64,000 bases of DNA from CAVVAH01 sp963746175 (GCA_963746175.1 CAVVAH010000008.1:434001-498000), one strand, 5' to 3'; shown: positions 25,765-34,335, counted from the stretch's first letter. Notes: generated by a model from the sequence alone, not told the origin. A program made the numbers and translations.

Positions 25765-26801
25765 CACGCCCCGTCCCACGGTGCCGCACCGGACCCGAGC
25801 GCGAGCTCGCCGAGCTGCTCGAGGTCCCGCTCGGCGTGGCTCTGCCGGAGGTACAGCTCGAGGTCCGCGACCCGGCGCGCGTGCTCGGCGTCGAGCGCCA
25901 GCGGAGCGGCCCCGAGCGCCCGGCCGGTCCGGGCGACCACGTCGGTGGCGACCTGCTCGACGGCGGCCCGGACCCGGCCCGCGGCCAGGCGCGCGGTCCC
26001 GGCCTCGTCCGTGGGGTCCTCGTCGATGCGGGACGCGACGTCGGCGAGCAGTGCCCAGGACGCCGCCAGGCCGGCGTCGACCGCGCCGGCGTGCGCCAGG
26101 GCGTGCGGGTGCAGCGGGCGCCGGTCGTTGGCCCGCTGCAGGGCCCGGGCCACGCCGCGGGCGCCACCCCACCACACCGCGGCCACCCCGACGGCGCCGT
26201 ACCAGAAGCCTGGCCGGCGCAGGTAGGCCTCCGGTCCGCCGACGGGTGCCGCCGGGGTGCCGTCGAGGCGCACCGACCTGCTGTCGCTGCCCGCCATCGC
26301 CGCCGGCGGCCAGGTGCCGTCGACCGGTCCGGCGGAGGTCTCGGCCAGGTCGACGGCGAACATCCGGTAGCCGTCGTCCGCCAGCGCGGTGATCAGGGCC
26401 AGGTCGCAGGTGCCCGCGCCGCTGCACCACGGCTTGGTGCCGGTGAGCCGCCAACCGGACCCGGCCGCCTCGGCGCGGACCGGGTCGACCGGCGGGTTGG
26501 CCGCCCAGACGCCCCATACCGCGCCCGGCCGGTCGAGGTCCCGCGTGCCGAGCTCGTCGAGGATCGCGAGGGCGTCGAGGTGCGCCTCGCCCAGCCGGGC
26601 GAGGTCCAGGTCGACGGTCCCGAGGTCGGCGAGCAGGGCGAGGTGCGCGGCTGTCCGGCCCTCGCCAGGGCGCCACGCCGGCAGGACACCTGTCCCGACC
26701 GCGTCGTGGATCCAGCGGGCGGTCCTGGCCACGGGATCGGTGACGTCCGGCCGGAGGTCGGCCAGGACGCTGCGGGGCGAGGCTGTCGTGGAGGTGTGCA
26801 C
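25761..26801 (-). CDS. Acyl-CoA dehydrogenase-like protein
   Basis: The 346-residue product resembles the acyl-CoA dehydrogenase fold. It has a helical N-terminus and a middle domain with VWGVWAANPP and GWRLTGTKPWCSGAGTCDLA, which corresponds to the flavin/substrate region where true dehydrogenases read G-K-WITN. Helical C-terminal parts follow (ALDAEHARRVADLELYLRQS). It lacks the C-terminal EGT-E motif and is shorter than the usual 380, so it may act as an oxidase or on a non-CoA substrate. It is the first gene of the operon with PIG-L, methyltransferase and GT2. Confidence 0.75.
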   Translation of the reverse strand: MHTSTTASPRSVLADLRPDVTDPVARTARWIHDAVGTGVLPAWRPGEGRTAAHLALLADLGTVDLDLARLGEAHLDALAILDELGTRDLDRPGAVWGVWAANPPVDPVRAEAAGSGWRLTGTKPWCSGAGTCDLALITALADDGYRMFAVDLAETSAGPVDGTWPPAAMAGSDSRSVRLDGTPAAPVGGPEAYLRRPGFWYGAVGVAAVWWGGARGVARALQRANDRRPLHPHALAHAGAVDAGLAASWALLADVASRIDEDPTDEAGTARLAAGRVRAAVEQVATDVVARTGRALGAAPLALDAEHARRVADLELYLRQSHAERDLEQLGELALGSGAAPWDGAW

Positions 26802-26911
26802 CAGCGGCGCCTACCCCGGAGCGGTGCGGTCACGCGCCGGAATCCTGCGGCGGGCTCGCGCGTTGGGATCTACGTGCCGGCATCCCGTCGCCCGGCACGA
26901 AGAAGGGACCG

Positions 26912-27982
26912 ATGACCCAGCAGCCCTTGTCCCGCACCGCTCCCCTGCCTGAGAGCACCACCACCCAGCCCGACCTGTACGTCCTCCCGGAGCTCTCCGA
27001 CTCCGAGGACACCACCTCCGACCAGACCACGCCCGCGCCGGCCACCGACGTCTTCGACCAGGAGGTCGCCACCCCGGACCTCGTCCGGCTGTACCTCGAC
27101 GAGATCGGCAAGGCGCCGCTGCTCGACGCCGCGACCGAGGTCGAGCTCGCGCAGCGCATCGAGGCCGGCCTCTACGCACGTCACCTGCTCGACCAGCTCG
27201 GCCACCGCCGCGCCGTCAAGCTCAGGGAGGCGCGCAAGGTGGCGAGCTCGGTCGAGCTGACGCGTCTCGTCGACCAGGGTGAGGTCGCCAAGCGTGCCTT
27301 CATCAGGGCGAACCTGCGGCTGGTCGTCTCGCTGGCCCGCCGCTACACCCGTGCGTCGATGCCGTTGCTCGACCTCATCCAGGAGGGCAACGTCGGCCTG
27401 GTCCGCGCCGTGGAGAAGTTCGACTACGCGCGCGGCTACAAGTTCTCGACGTACGCCACGTGGTGGATCCGGCAGTCCATCGGCCGGGCCATCGCCGAGC
27501 AGAGCCGCACCGTCCGCCTGCCCGTGCACCAGGTGGAGAAGCTCAGCCGCCTCAGCCGGACCCGACGTGACATGTCCGCGTCGCTCGGCCGGGACGCGAC
27601 CGACGCCGAGGTGGCGGTCGAGATGGGTGTCGACGTCGACACCGTCCAGGACCTCGACCGGATCTCCCGGACGCCGGCCAGCCTCGACGCCCTCGTGGGC
27701 GACGACGGCGGCACGACGCTCGGCGACCTCGTCGACGCGTCCGACGCCACCCCGGAGGACCTCGTCGTCGAGGCCGACTCGCGGGGCGAGCTGATCGGCC
27801 TGGTCGACCGGCTCACCGACCGCGAGTCCGAGGTGATCCGCTGCCGCTACGGGCTGGTGCCCGGGCCGAAGCAGACCTACGAGGAGATCGCCGGCCGGAT
27901 CGGCGTCTCCCGCGAGCGGGTCCGTCAGATCGAGCGCGAGGCGCTCGAGCGGCTCCGCCTCTGGGTGTCCGACACCGACTGA
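26912..27982 (+). CDS. Group 2 sigma-70 factor (SigB/HrdB-like)
   Basis: The 356-residue product has an acidic N-terminal tail (about 1-50) and then region 1.2 (DLVRLYLDEIGKAPLLDAAT). Region 2 contains RLVVSLARRYTRASMPLLDL and FDYARGYKFSTYATWWIRQS, and region 3 contains RLPVHQVEKLSR. Region 4 has the helix-turn-helix TYEEIAGRIGVSRERVRQIE. The long region 1.1 of the primary sigma factor is absent, which marks it as group 2. AGAAGGGA upstream supports the ATG at 26912. It is monocistronic, flanked by a divergent operon and a strong hairpin at 27989-28033. Confidence 0.93.
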   Translation: MTQQPLSRTAPLPESTTTQPDLYVLPELSDSEDTTSDQTTPAPATDVFDQEVATPDLVRLYLDEIGKAPLLDAATEVELAQRIEAGLYARHLLDQLGHRRAVKLREARKVASSVELTRLVDQGEVAKRAFIRANLRLVVSLARRYTRASMPLLDLIQEGNVGLVRAVEKFDYARGYKFSTYATWWIRQSIGRAIAEQSRTVRLPVHQVEKLSRLSRTRRDMSASLGRDATDAEVAVEMGVDVDTVQDLDRISRTPASLDALVGDDGGTTLGDLVDASDATPEDLVVEADSRGELIGLVDRLTDRESEVIRCRYGLVPGPKQTYEEIAGRIGVSRERVRQIEREALERLRLWVSDTD

Positions 27983-27988
27983 CCCGAG

Positions 27989-28033
27989 CTGCATGATCAC
28001 CGACGTTCCTCGAACGCTCCGGTGATCATGCAG
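27989..28033. terminator. Hairpin between the convergent sigma factor and MFS genes
   Basis: CTGCATGATCACCG (27989-28002) pairs perfectly with CGGTGATCATGCAG (28020-28033). The loop holds a second small stem, CGTTC/GAACG. It begins six bases after the sigma-factor stop and lies before the MFS stop, so it can serve both directions. It belongs to the TGATC hairpin set of this window. Confidence 0.7.
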
Positions 28034-28076
28034 TTCTGTCCGTCCGAAGCCCCGTGGGCATCGGGCAGCTTCCGCG

Positions 28077-29585
28077 TCAGCGGGAGACGGGGGCCGCGTG
28101 CGGTCCGGTGACCGGGCACGAGTACGGGTGGCGCTCGGCTGCGGGTGCCGCGTCGTCGGCTTCCGGGATGCGGCGTACCAGCAGGAACGCGAGCACCCCG
28201 CCGGCGGCCAGCAGCCCGGCGCAGACCAGCATCGCCGTGCGGTACGCCGGTTGCAGCAGGACGGGGTCGGCGTACGCCGCGCCGTCGAGGCCGACGACCA
28301 GCGGCAGGGCCGCGACGGCGAGCAGGCCGGCGACCCGGGCCACGGCGTTGTTGACGCCGCTGGCGATGCCGGCGTGCCGGTCCGGCGCCGCGGCCAGCAC
28401 CGTGGCGGTCAACGGTGCGACGGTGATGGACAGGCCGAGCCCGAACAGCGCGACCGGCGGCAGCACGTCACGGAGGTACGTCGCCGAGTCGTCGACCCGC
28501 GTGAGCCACAGGGTGGCCGCGGCGGCGACCAAGGGCCCGACCGTCATCGGGATGCGCGGCCCGATCCGGGTCGAGAGGGCGCCCATCCGCGACGACAGCA
28601 GCAGCATGAGCACCGTCACGGGCAGCAGCGCGGCGCCGGCGACCAGGGGCGAGAAGCCCGACACGACCTGGAGGGTGAGGACCAGGAAGAAGAACAGCCC
28701 GCTGAGGGCGGCGTAGACCGCGAAGGTCACGATGTTGGTGGCTGTGAAGGCGGCCGACGAGAAGATGCCGAGGGGCAGCATCGGCGCCCGGGCCGCGTGC
28801 TCCCGCCAGACGAAGCCGGCCAGCCCGGCCAGCCCCCCGAGCAGTGACAGCAGCACGACCGGCGACCCGAGACCCAGCTCCTGCCAGGCGATCAGCCCGT
28901 ACGTCAGCGCGCCGAGGCCGAGCGCCCCGAGCGCCGCCCCGATCACGTCGAGGGAGTGCGACGCCTGCGGGTCGCTGCTCTCCGGGACGTGCCGCGTGGT
29001 GACCAGCACGACGGCCACGGCGAACGGCAGGTTGATGAGGAAGACCCAGCGCCAGCCGACGCTCTGGACGAGGTAGCCGCCGAGGAACGGACCGGCCGCC
29101 CCCGCGATGCCACCGAGTCCGGACCAGGCGCCGATCGCCCGCATCCGGTCCTGGGGCCGGAACGACGACTGCAGGATCGCGAGGCTGCCGGGTGTGAGCA
29201 GCGCCCCACCGACCCCCTGCACCGCACGGGCGGCGACCAGTGCCTCGACGTTCGGCGCGATGCCGCAGAGCAGCGATGCCACCGCGAACCACACCACTCC
29301 GATGAGGAAGACCCGGCGCCGGCCGAAGCGGTCGCCCAGTGAGCCGCCGAGCAGGATCAGCGACGCGAGGGTCAGGGTGTAGGCGTTGATGGTCCACTGC
29401 AGGCCGGAGACGCCGGCGTCCAACGACTCTCCGATGCTCGGCAGTGCGACGTTGACGACGGTGCCGTCGATGAACGCCAGACCGGAGCCCAGCACGGTCG
29501 CCAGCAGCACCCAGCGGGCCCTCGGCTCCCCGAACGCGAGACCCCACGACAGGTCGTCGCGGGCCGCTGCGGCGTCGGTGGTCAT
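28077..29585 (-). CDS. MFS transporter, DHA2 family (14-TM drug exporter)
   Basis: The 502-residue product has about 14 membrane helices. It shows the DHA2 signature near the N-terminus (GSGLAFIDGTVVNVALPSIG, motif D1), motif A as GSLGDRFGRRRVFLIG near residue 80 and motif C in GLGGIAGAAGPFLGGYL. The C-terminal tail is polar with His and Cys. Such transporters use the proton gradient to export drugs or metabolites, and the substrate is unknown. The ATG at 29583-29585 (MTTDAAA) is preferred over the upstream ATG at 29621, which adds an Arg-rich stretch. The DUF3052 gene is divergent. Confidence 0.9.
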   Translation of the reverse strand: MTTDAAAARDDLSWGLAFGEPRARWVLLATVLGSGLAFIDGTVVNVALPSIGESLDAGVSGLQWTINAYTLTLASLILLGGSLGDRFGRRRVFLIGVVWFAVASLLCGIAPNVEALVAARAVQGVGGALLTPGSLAILQSSFRPQDRMRAIGAWSGLGGIAGAAGPFLGGYLVQSVGWRWVFLINLPFAVAVVLVTTRHVPESSDPQASHSLDVIGAALGALGLGALTYGLIAWQELGLGSPVVLLSLLGGLAGLAGFVWREHAARAPMLPLGIFSSAAFTATNIVTFAVYAALSGLFFFLVLTLQVVSGFSPLVAGAALLPVTVLMLLLSSRMGALSTRIGPRIPMTVGPLVAAAATLWLTRVDDSATYLRDVLPPVALFGLGLSITVAPLTATVLAAAPDRHAGIASGVNNAVARVAGLLAVAALPLVVGLDGAAYADPVLLQPAYRTAMLVCAGLLAAGGVLAFLLVRRIPEADDAAPAAERHPYSCPVTGPHAAPVSR

Positions 29586-29634
29586 GGTGCAGCGAACGTA
29601 CGTCCTCGGGCGGCGGTGCATCTAGGGTCGCGGC

Positions 29635-30051
29635 GTGGGTGAGACGGCGGGCTACTCCGGCACGCCGCTCCCGCGCAAGCTCGGCATCGCGCCGGGCAGC
29701 CGGGTGCTCCTCACCGGTGCGCCGGCCGGTTTCGAGGAGTCGACCCTCGGCCCGCTGCCCGGCGTCGAGGTGCACCGGCGCGCCGGTCGGGTGCCGTACG
29801 ACGTGGTGCTCGCCTTCGCACCGGACCGGCGGGCGCTCGGGCAGCGGTTCGGACCGGCCGCGGCCCGGCTCACGACGGCGGGCGGACTCTGGGTGCTCTG
29901 GCCGAAGCGCAGCAGCGGCGTCGTCACCGACCTCGACGAGAACGTCGTGCGGGACCACGGGCTGGCCGCCGGCCTGGTCGACAACAAGGTCTGCGCGGTC
30001 GACGCGACGTGGTCGGCCCTTCGGTTCGTCGTGCGGCTGCGGGACCGCTGA
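29635..30051 (+). CDS. DUF3052 family protein
   Basis: The 138-residue product starts with GTPLPRKLGIAPGSRVLLTG and ends with DNKVCAVDATWSALRFVVR, the conserved signature of DUF3052. The fold should be a small alpha/beta domain, with GGLWVLWPKRSSG as a central conserved strand. The family is widespread in actinobacteria and has no firm function. The GTG at 29635 is used. The 148-residue membrane protein gene follows after 56 bases on the same strand. Confidence 0.85.
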   Translation: MGETAGYSGTPLPRKLGIAPGSRVLLTGAPAGFEESTLGPLPGVEVHRRAGRVPYDVVLAFAPDRRALGQRFGPAAARLTTAGGLWVLWPKRSSGVVTDLDENVVRDHGLAAGLVDNKVCAVDATWSALRFVVRLRDR

Positions 30052-30107
30052 CCGGGGACGTCACCCGCGTCCCACGACCGGCGCCGCCGACCTGGCACAT
30101 TGGGCGC

Positions 30108-30554
30108 GTGCGCAGGCTGCTGGTCTTCCTCGGCGTGATGTGGATCGCGGCCAACCTGGCCGGGGCCTGGGTCTCGGTGCGGCACCACCTGCCGTACGAC
30201 CTGGAGTTCGTCGACGAGCCCGGCGTCAGAAGCCGGATCGGCGACGACTGGCTGCACGGCTGGGGCACGGGCCTGGCCATGCCGCTGTGGTTCGTCGCCC
30301 TCGTCGCCGTGCTCACCGTCCTGTCGAGCTTCGGCGGCAACGCCACCAGGCTCAGCGCCGCACTCGTCGTGCTGGCCGGTGCCGGGTCGGTGGCATTCAC
30401 GCTGTACAACACGCCGGCGGCCGACCGGCTGAAGGCGGCCGGCGCCGACCGCACCGAGGGCGCGATCGTCATCGCGACCCTGATGCTCGCAGCGCTCATG
30501 GTGCTGGTCGGCTTCCTCACGGTCATCACGACCCCGAAGCGGCACCGGCACTGA
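30108..30554 (+). CDS. Membrane protein of unknown function
   Basis: The 148-residue product has four predicted membrane segments (about 3-20, 55-76, 82-101 and 118-138). The first is followed by a short polar stretch, RHHLPYDLEFVDEPG. No family is recognised. The GTG at 30108-30110 was chosen because Arg-Arg precedes the first hydrophobic segment. The upstream ATG at 30009 would add a Pro/Arg-rich segment that overlaps DUF3052. It converges on the GH88-like gene. Confidence 0.65.
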   Translation: MRRLLVFLGVMWIAANLAGAWVSVRHHLPYDLEFVDEPGVRSRIGDDWLHGWGTGLAMPLWFVALVAVLTVLSSFGGNATRLSAALVVLAGAGSVAFTLYNTPAADRLKAAGADRTEGAIVIATLMLAALMVLVGFLTVITTPKRHRH

Positions 30555-30563
30555 GCGCTTGGG

Positions 30564-32072
30564 TCAGCGCCGGACGACCAGGCGGAGCACGCGGCCGCTG
30601 CTGCCGTCGGTCGACCCCAGCGGGCGGACCCGGACGTACCTCACCGCACGGTCGCGCAGGTCGTAGGTCTCGAGGGCAGCGCTGCGACGGCTGCTGACAC
30701 CGCCGCGCACCCTGGCCCATCGGTCGCCGTCGGACGAGACCTGCACGACGAACCGGGTCGCCGCCGTGGTCCCGTGCCGCCAGCGCACCGACACGGCGCT
30801 GACCTGCTTCGTCGTGCCGAGATCGGCGCGGACCCCGCCGCCGGCGAGCGCCCGCATGGCGTCGACCGGGAGGGCGGCGCGTGTCGACGGCAGCAGCTGC
30901 ACCCGCAGCAGCGCCTCGAGCAGGTAGTGGTCGCCGTACGTCACGCCGGCGTCGTCGTACGTCGGGTCGTGCCGGCCGTGCAGGAGCACCGACCACGACG
31001 CCGTGCCCTTCGCGAGGTAGCGCGGGCCGACCAGCGAGCGCAGGGTGTGCAGGCCGGCCGCGCGCCAGGTCGACCGACGGGCGGGGTCGGGGTCCACCCG
31101 CGCCAGGTCCAGCAGCCCGGACGCCAGCACAGCGGCCGCGGTGGTGTCCCGCTGCGTACCGGGCGCGTCGTAGTCCCACCACGGCACGCCGTCGGCGGGC
31201 AGGTGGTCGACGGCGAAGGCGGCCGTCCGGCGCGCTGCGTCCAGCAACCTCGGGTCGCGCGACGTGTCGTACGCCGCCGTGAAGCCGTGCACGGCCCAGG
31301 ACTGGCCGCGCCCCCACGTCGACCAGTCGGCCAGCCCCTGCACGGTCCCGGACCAGACCGGCTGACCGCTGGCGTCGTCGAACCGGACGACGTGGAAGGT
31401 GCTCCCGTCGGGCCGTACCTGCCAGCGCGCCACGGTGAGCGCGTGCTGGACGGCGACGGCGCGCCACTGCTCCGGCCCGCCGTGGTCGGCCGCCCAGATG
31501 AGGAGCGGGAGGTTCATCAGGCTGTCGACGATGACCGTGGTCTGGCCGGTCGGCCCGTCCCAGCTGCGGAGCGCGCCCACGGACGGAACGAACCGGGTGG
31601 CCAGGGCGGCGGCGGCCCGGCGCACCACGGCGGCGTCGTCGGGGCGGCCGAGCAGGTCCGCGCCGGCGCCGAAGGAGGTCTGGAGCAGGAAGCCGAGGTC
31701 GTGGGCCGAGGTGTCGTCGGCCCGCACGGCGAGCGGTGCCTGCCGGGTCACCGCGCGGCGGGCCCAGGCCCGGTCTCCGGTGAGCTCGTAGCCGAGCCAC
31801 AGCCGGCCCGGCCAGAAGCCGGCCAGCCAGCCGTTGGTGCCGCTGGTCCGCCACATGCCGTCGCCCACCGAGACCGTCGGGTAGCGGCCCGGGTCGAGCC
31901 GGCGGTCGGTGCGGGCCAGCTGGTGGAGGGCGTAGGAGCGCGCCGCGCGCAGGGCGACCTCGAGGCGTGACTCGGGCCGTTGCGGGGCGGCCACGGCCGG
32001 CCGGGCCGGGCCCAGGACCGCGGTCAGGGCGGCGAGCGTCAGCCAGACCGCTGCCGCGCGGCGTACCGCCAC
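30564..32072 (-). CDS. Secreted GH88-like unsaturated glycosidase with C-terminal F5/8 type C domain
   Basis: The 502-residue product has a signal peptide (about 1-33, ending PAVAAPQ). It is followed by a helical barrel of the GH88/GH105 type: MWRTSGTNGWLAGFWPGRLW, TSAHDLGFLLQTSFGAGAD, ADWSTWGRGQSWAVHGFTAAY, GVPWWDYDAPGTQRDTTAAA and GDHYLLEALLR. These are the conserved active-site stretches of unsaturated glucuronyl hydrolases. The C-terminal 110 residues form a discoidin-like carbohydrate-binding domain. It probably trims unsaturated uronic acids from polysaccharide-lyase products outside the cell. An AGGGGGG sequence just upstream supports the GTG at 32070-32072. Confidence 0.85.
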   Translation of the reverse strand: MAVRRAAAVWLTLAALTAVLGPARPAVAAPQRPESRLEVALRAARSYALHQLARTDRRLDPGRYPTVSVGDGMWRTSGTNGWLAGFWPGRLWLGYELTGDRAWARRAVTRQAPLAVRADDTSAHDLGFLLQTSFGAGADLLGRPDDAAVVRRAAAALATRFVPSVGALRSWDGPTGQTTVIVDSLMNLPLLIWAADHGGPEQWRAVAVQHALTVARWQVRPDGSTFHVVRFDDASGQPVWSGTVQGLADWSTWGRGQSWAVHGFTAAYDTSRDPRLLDAARRTAAFAVDHLPADGVPWWDYDAPGTQRDTTAAAVLASGLLDLARVDPDPARRSTWRAAGLHTLRSLVGPRYLAKGTASWSVLLHGRHDPTYDDAGVTYGDHYLLEALLRVQLLPSTRAALPVDAMRALAGGGVRADLGTTKQVSAVSVRWRHGTTAATRFVVQVSSDGDRWARVRGGVSSRRSAALETYDLRDRAVRYVRVRPLGSTDGSSGRVLRLVVRR

Positions 32073-32124
32073 TGTTCCCCCCTGCACGTGGCACGACGGT
32101 ACCGGGGTAGCGGTCCGTCGTCGG

Positions 32125-33450
32125 TCATTCCGTCGAGCGCAGCGGCGAGAAGACGGTCCACAGCACCGTCGTGGTGGCACCGAGAGCGGCGACCCAGAGC
32201 GCCGGCCGGACGCCGTACGCCGTGGCGAGTCCGCCGCCGGCCAGCGCACCGAGCGCCTTGACGCCCTGGCTGATGGTCCCCATCGACGCGCTCACCCGGC
32301 CGCGGATCTCGGCGGGGATGTCGGTGACGTAGAACGCGCCGGTGGTCACGTCGAAGAGCATGATGCCGACACCCATCACGACCTCGTTGGCGCAGAGGAT
32401 CGCGAGCACCAGCCACCGCGGGCCGTGGGCGGCGGGGAAGGCGATCATGCCGACGGAGAAGACGGCCGACCCGATGATGATCGTCCGGCCGCGGCCGAGC
32501 CGCTCCGCGACCCGCGGGGCGACGAGGGCACCGGCCAGTGCGCCGAGGCCACCGGCGACGGTCACCGCGGCGACCATCAGCGGCGTGAAGTCGTGGTCGC
32601 GGGTCAGGTAGACGACCAGCAGCGCGAAGACCATCAGCCCGAAGAAGTTGACGTTGGCCGCCGCGCCGGCGATGGCACGCAGCCGGCGGTCGCGGACCAG
32701 GTAGGACATGCCCTCGCCGATCTCGTGGGCCAGCCGGCGTCGCGGCGGCGGCTCGAAGCCGACCCGCTCCGGCGCTCGGACCTTGCCGACCATCAGAGCG
32801 GAGAGCAGGAACGACAGCGCGTCGACCAGCACCGCGACCGGCGCAGTCAGCAGGGTGACCAGCGAGCCGCCCAGGGTCGGGCCGGCGATGGTGGCGGTGG
32901 CCTCCGACGCGCGCAACCGTGAGTACGCCTCGGTGACCGCCACCGGCGGGACGACCTCGGGGAGGTGGGTGCTGAACGCCGGCCGGAAGGTCACCCGGGC
33001 GACGCCGACCACGAGCTCGACCGCGATGAGCTGGGGGACGGAGAGCAGGCCGAGGGCCCAGGCGAGCGGCACGGTGAGCAGCGCCCCGGCGGCGACCAGG
33101 TCGGCCGCGATCATCAGCGGCCGGCGTCGGCGCAGCCGGTCGACCCAGGCCCCCACGACCAGCGCGAAGCCGATGTACGGCGCCGTGCCGGCGGCGGTGA
33201 GCAGGCCCATCTGCAGCGGGCTGGCGCCCAGCAGGATCGCTGCCGCGAGCGGGATCGCCAGGACGGTGACCTCGCTGCCGATGGCCGAGATCGCGTAGGC
33301 CGAGATGACGAGGCGGGCGTCGCGGGCGCGGAGCGTGGCCCGCACCGCGGCGCGGCGGCTCGCGGTCGTCAGCTGTCCCGGCGCACCGGCAGTGGCCGGC
33401 CCGGCTACGGCGGTACGCGCGAGGGGCTCGGTGGTCGTCGAGGTGTCCAT
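32125..33450 (-). CDS. MFS transporter divergent from the ArsR-type regulator
   Basis: The 441-residue product has about 12 membrane helices and resembles MFS_3/enterobactin-exporter-type permeases. SAIGSEVTVLAIPLAAAILL opens it, motif A-like GAWVDRLRRRRPLMIAADLV follows, and RPAFSTHLPEVVPP lies in the middle. The ATG at 33448-33450 lies just outside a pair of inverted repeats that flank its promoter, while upstream in-frame starts cross into the regulator. The divergent arrangement indicates that the ArsR protein controls this exporter. The substrate is unknown. Confidence 0.88.
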   Translation of the reverse strand: MDTSTTTEPLARTAVAGPATAGAPGQLTTASRRAAVRATLRARDARLVISAYAISAIGSEVTVLAIPLAAAILLGASPLQMGLLTAAGTAPYIGFALVVGAWVDRLRRRRPLMIAADLVAAGALLTVPLAWALGLLSVPQLIAVELVVGVARVTFRPAFSTHLPEVVPPVAVTEAYSRLRASEATATIAGPTLGGSLVTLLTAPVAVLVDALSFLLSALMVGKVRAPERVGFEPPPRRRLAHEIGEGMSYLVRDRRLRAIAGAAANVNFFGLMVFALLVVYLTRDHDFTPLMVAAVTVAGGLGALAGALVAPRVAERLGRGRTIIIGSAVFSVGMIAFPAAHGPRWLVLAILCANEVVMGVGIMLFDVTTGAFYVTDIPAEIRGRVSASMGTISQGVKALGALAGGGLATAYGVRPALWVAALGATTTVLWTVFSPLRSTE

Positions 33451-33454
33451 AAAA

Positions 33455-33501
33455 TGTGAAGGTACTCTTTCACATCTCTGTTGTGAAGGGCTTCTTTCAG
33501 A
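33455..33501. promoter_or_regulatory. Tandem operator between MFS and ArsR genes
   Basis: Two dyads share the pattern TGTGAA-N8-TTCA(C/G)A: 33455-33474 (perfect arms TGTGAA/TTCACA) and 33482-33501 (TGTGAA/TTCAGA). They are offset by 27 bases and fill the 64-base divergent promoter region. I infer binding by the ArsR-type protein encoded next door. Confidence 0.7.
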
Positions 33502-33514
33502 TATCCTCGACGGC

Positions 33515-34141
33515 ATGAGCGACAGCGACCCGCGCGAGACCCCGTACGGTCGGCGGATCTCCGACCCCGGGGCCCTGCGCGCCCTCGCGCACACCGGTCG
33601 CTACGCGATCCTGGAGAAGCTGCAGTCCGACGGGCCCGCGACCGCCACCGAGGTGGCCGAGGTGGCCGGCCTGTCCCCCAGCGCCTGCAGCTACCACCTG
33701 CGGCTGCTGGCCAAGCACGGTTTCGTCGAACCCGACGACAGCCGCGACCACGACGGCCGCGAGCGGGTCTGGCGGGCCGCGGTCACCAGCTGGGTGAGCG
33801 ATCCGGACCCGGACGCCGACCCGCTGCAGGCACAGGCGATCGACTCGACCCTGACCCGGGTGATGCTGGCCGCTTCCGACGCCAAGGTCCTCGACTTCGC
33901 CGACCGGGCGGCCGCGGAGCCCGAGTGGCGGGAGGCCGCCCTCATGTCCAGCAGCACCGTGATCGCGACGGTCGACGAGCTGCGGGACATCTCGGCCGGG
34001 CTGATGGCGGTGCTGCGGCCGTACTTCCGCACCACCCGGCCGCTCGCGGACGCCCCCGAGGGAGCCCGCCAGGTGCACCTGTCGATCCGGATGGCCCCCG
34101 AGCCCCCTCGCCCCGCGCCCCCGCCGTCCACGGACGAGTGA
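33515..34141 (+). CDS. ArsR-family (winged helix) transcriptional regulator
   Basis: The 208-residue product has a winged helix at about 20-85. ALRALAHTGRYAILEKLQSD is followed by ATEVAEVAGLSPSACSYHLR, the recognition helix, and by LAKHGFVEPDD. The C-terminal part (about 100-208) is a helical ligand or dimer domain ending in a Pro-rich tail. No metal-binding cysteine pair (CVC) is present, so it is not a metal sensor. The ATG at 33515 lies 14 bases after the tandem operator. The TGA stop forms the start of the repeat element at 34139-34213. Confidence 0.88.
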   Translation: MSDSDPRETPYGRRISDPGALRALAHTGRYAILEKLQSDGPATATEVAEVAGLSPSACSYHLRLLAKHGFVEPDDSRDHDGRERVWRAAVTSWVSDPDPDADPLQAQAIDSTLTRVMLAASDAKVLDFADRAAAEPEWREAALMSSSTVIATVDELRDISAGLMAVLRPYFRTTRPLADAPEGARQVHLSIRMAPEPPRPAPPPSTDE

Positions 34142-34213
34142 TCGTTTGCGACCTGAGCCCCCGACACGCCGCCATGTAGCCCGGCGTGTCGGGGATCCAG
34201 GTCGCAAACGAGC
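34139..34213. repeat. Nested palindromic element (copy 2), overlapping the ArsR stop
   Basis: GATCGTTTGCGAC (34140-34152) and GTCGCAAACGAGC (34201-34213) form the outer stem with one mismatch. CCCCGACACGCCG (34159-34171) and CGGCGTGTCGGGG (34182-34194) form a perfect inner stem. The same arms occur at 6954-7027. The first TGA of the element is the stop codon of the upstream gene. Confidence 0.85.
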
Positions 34214-34335
34214 GTCCAGTACGGGCGGGGAGCCGCCGACGGCGCGGGACCACTGACTGCCTCGGCTGTGTCCTGGCCGATCTGACCTCCGCCCGGCACC
34301 TCCCGCAGGCGGCCCCGGGGTAGTTGGATCGGGGG

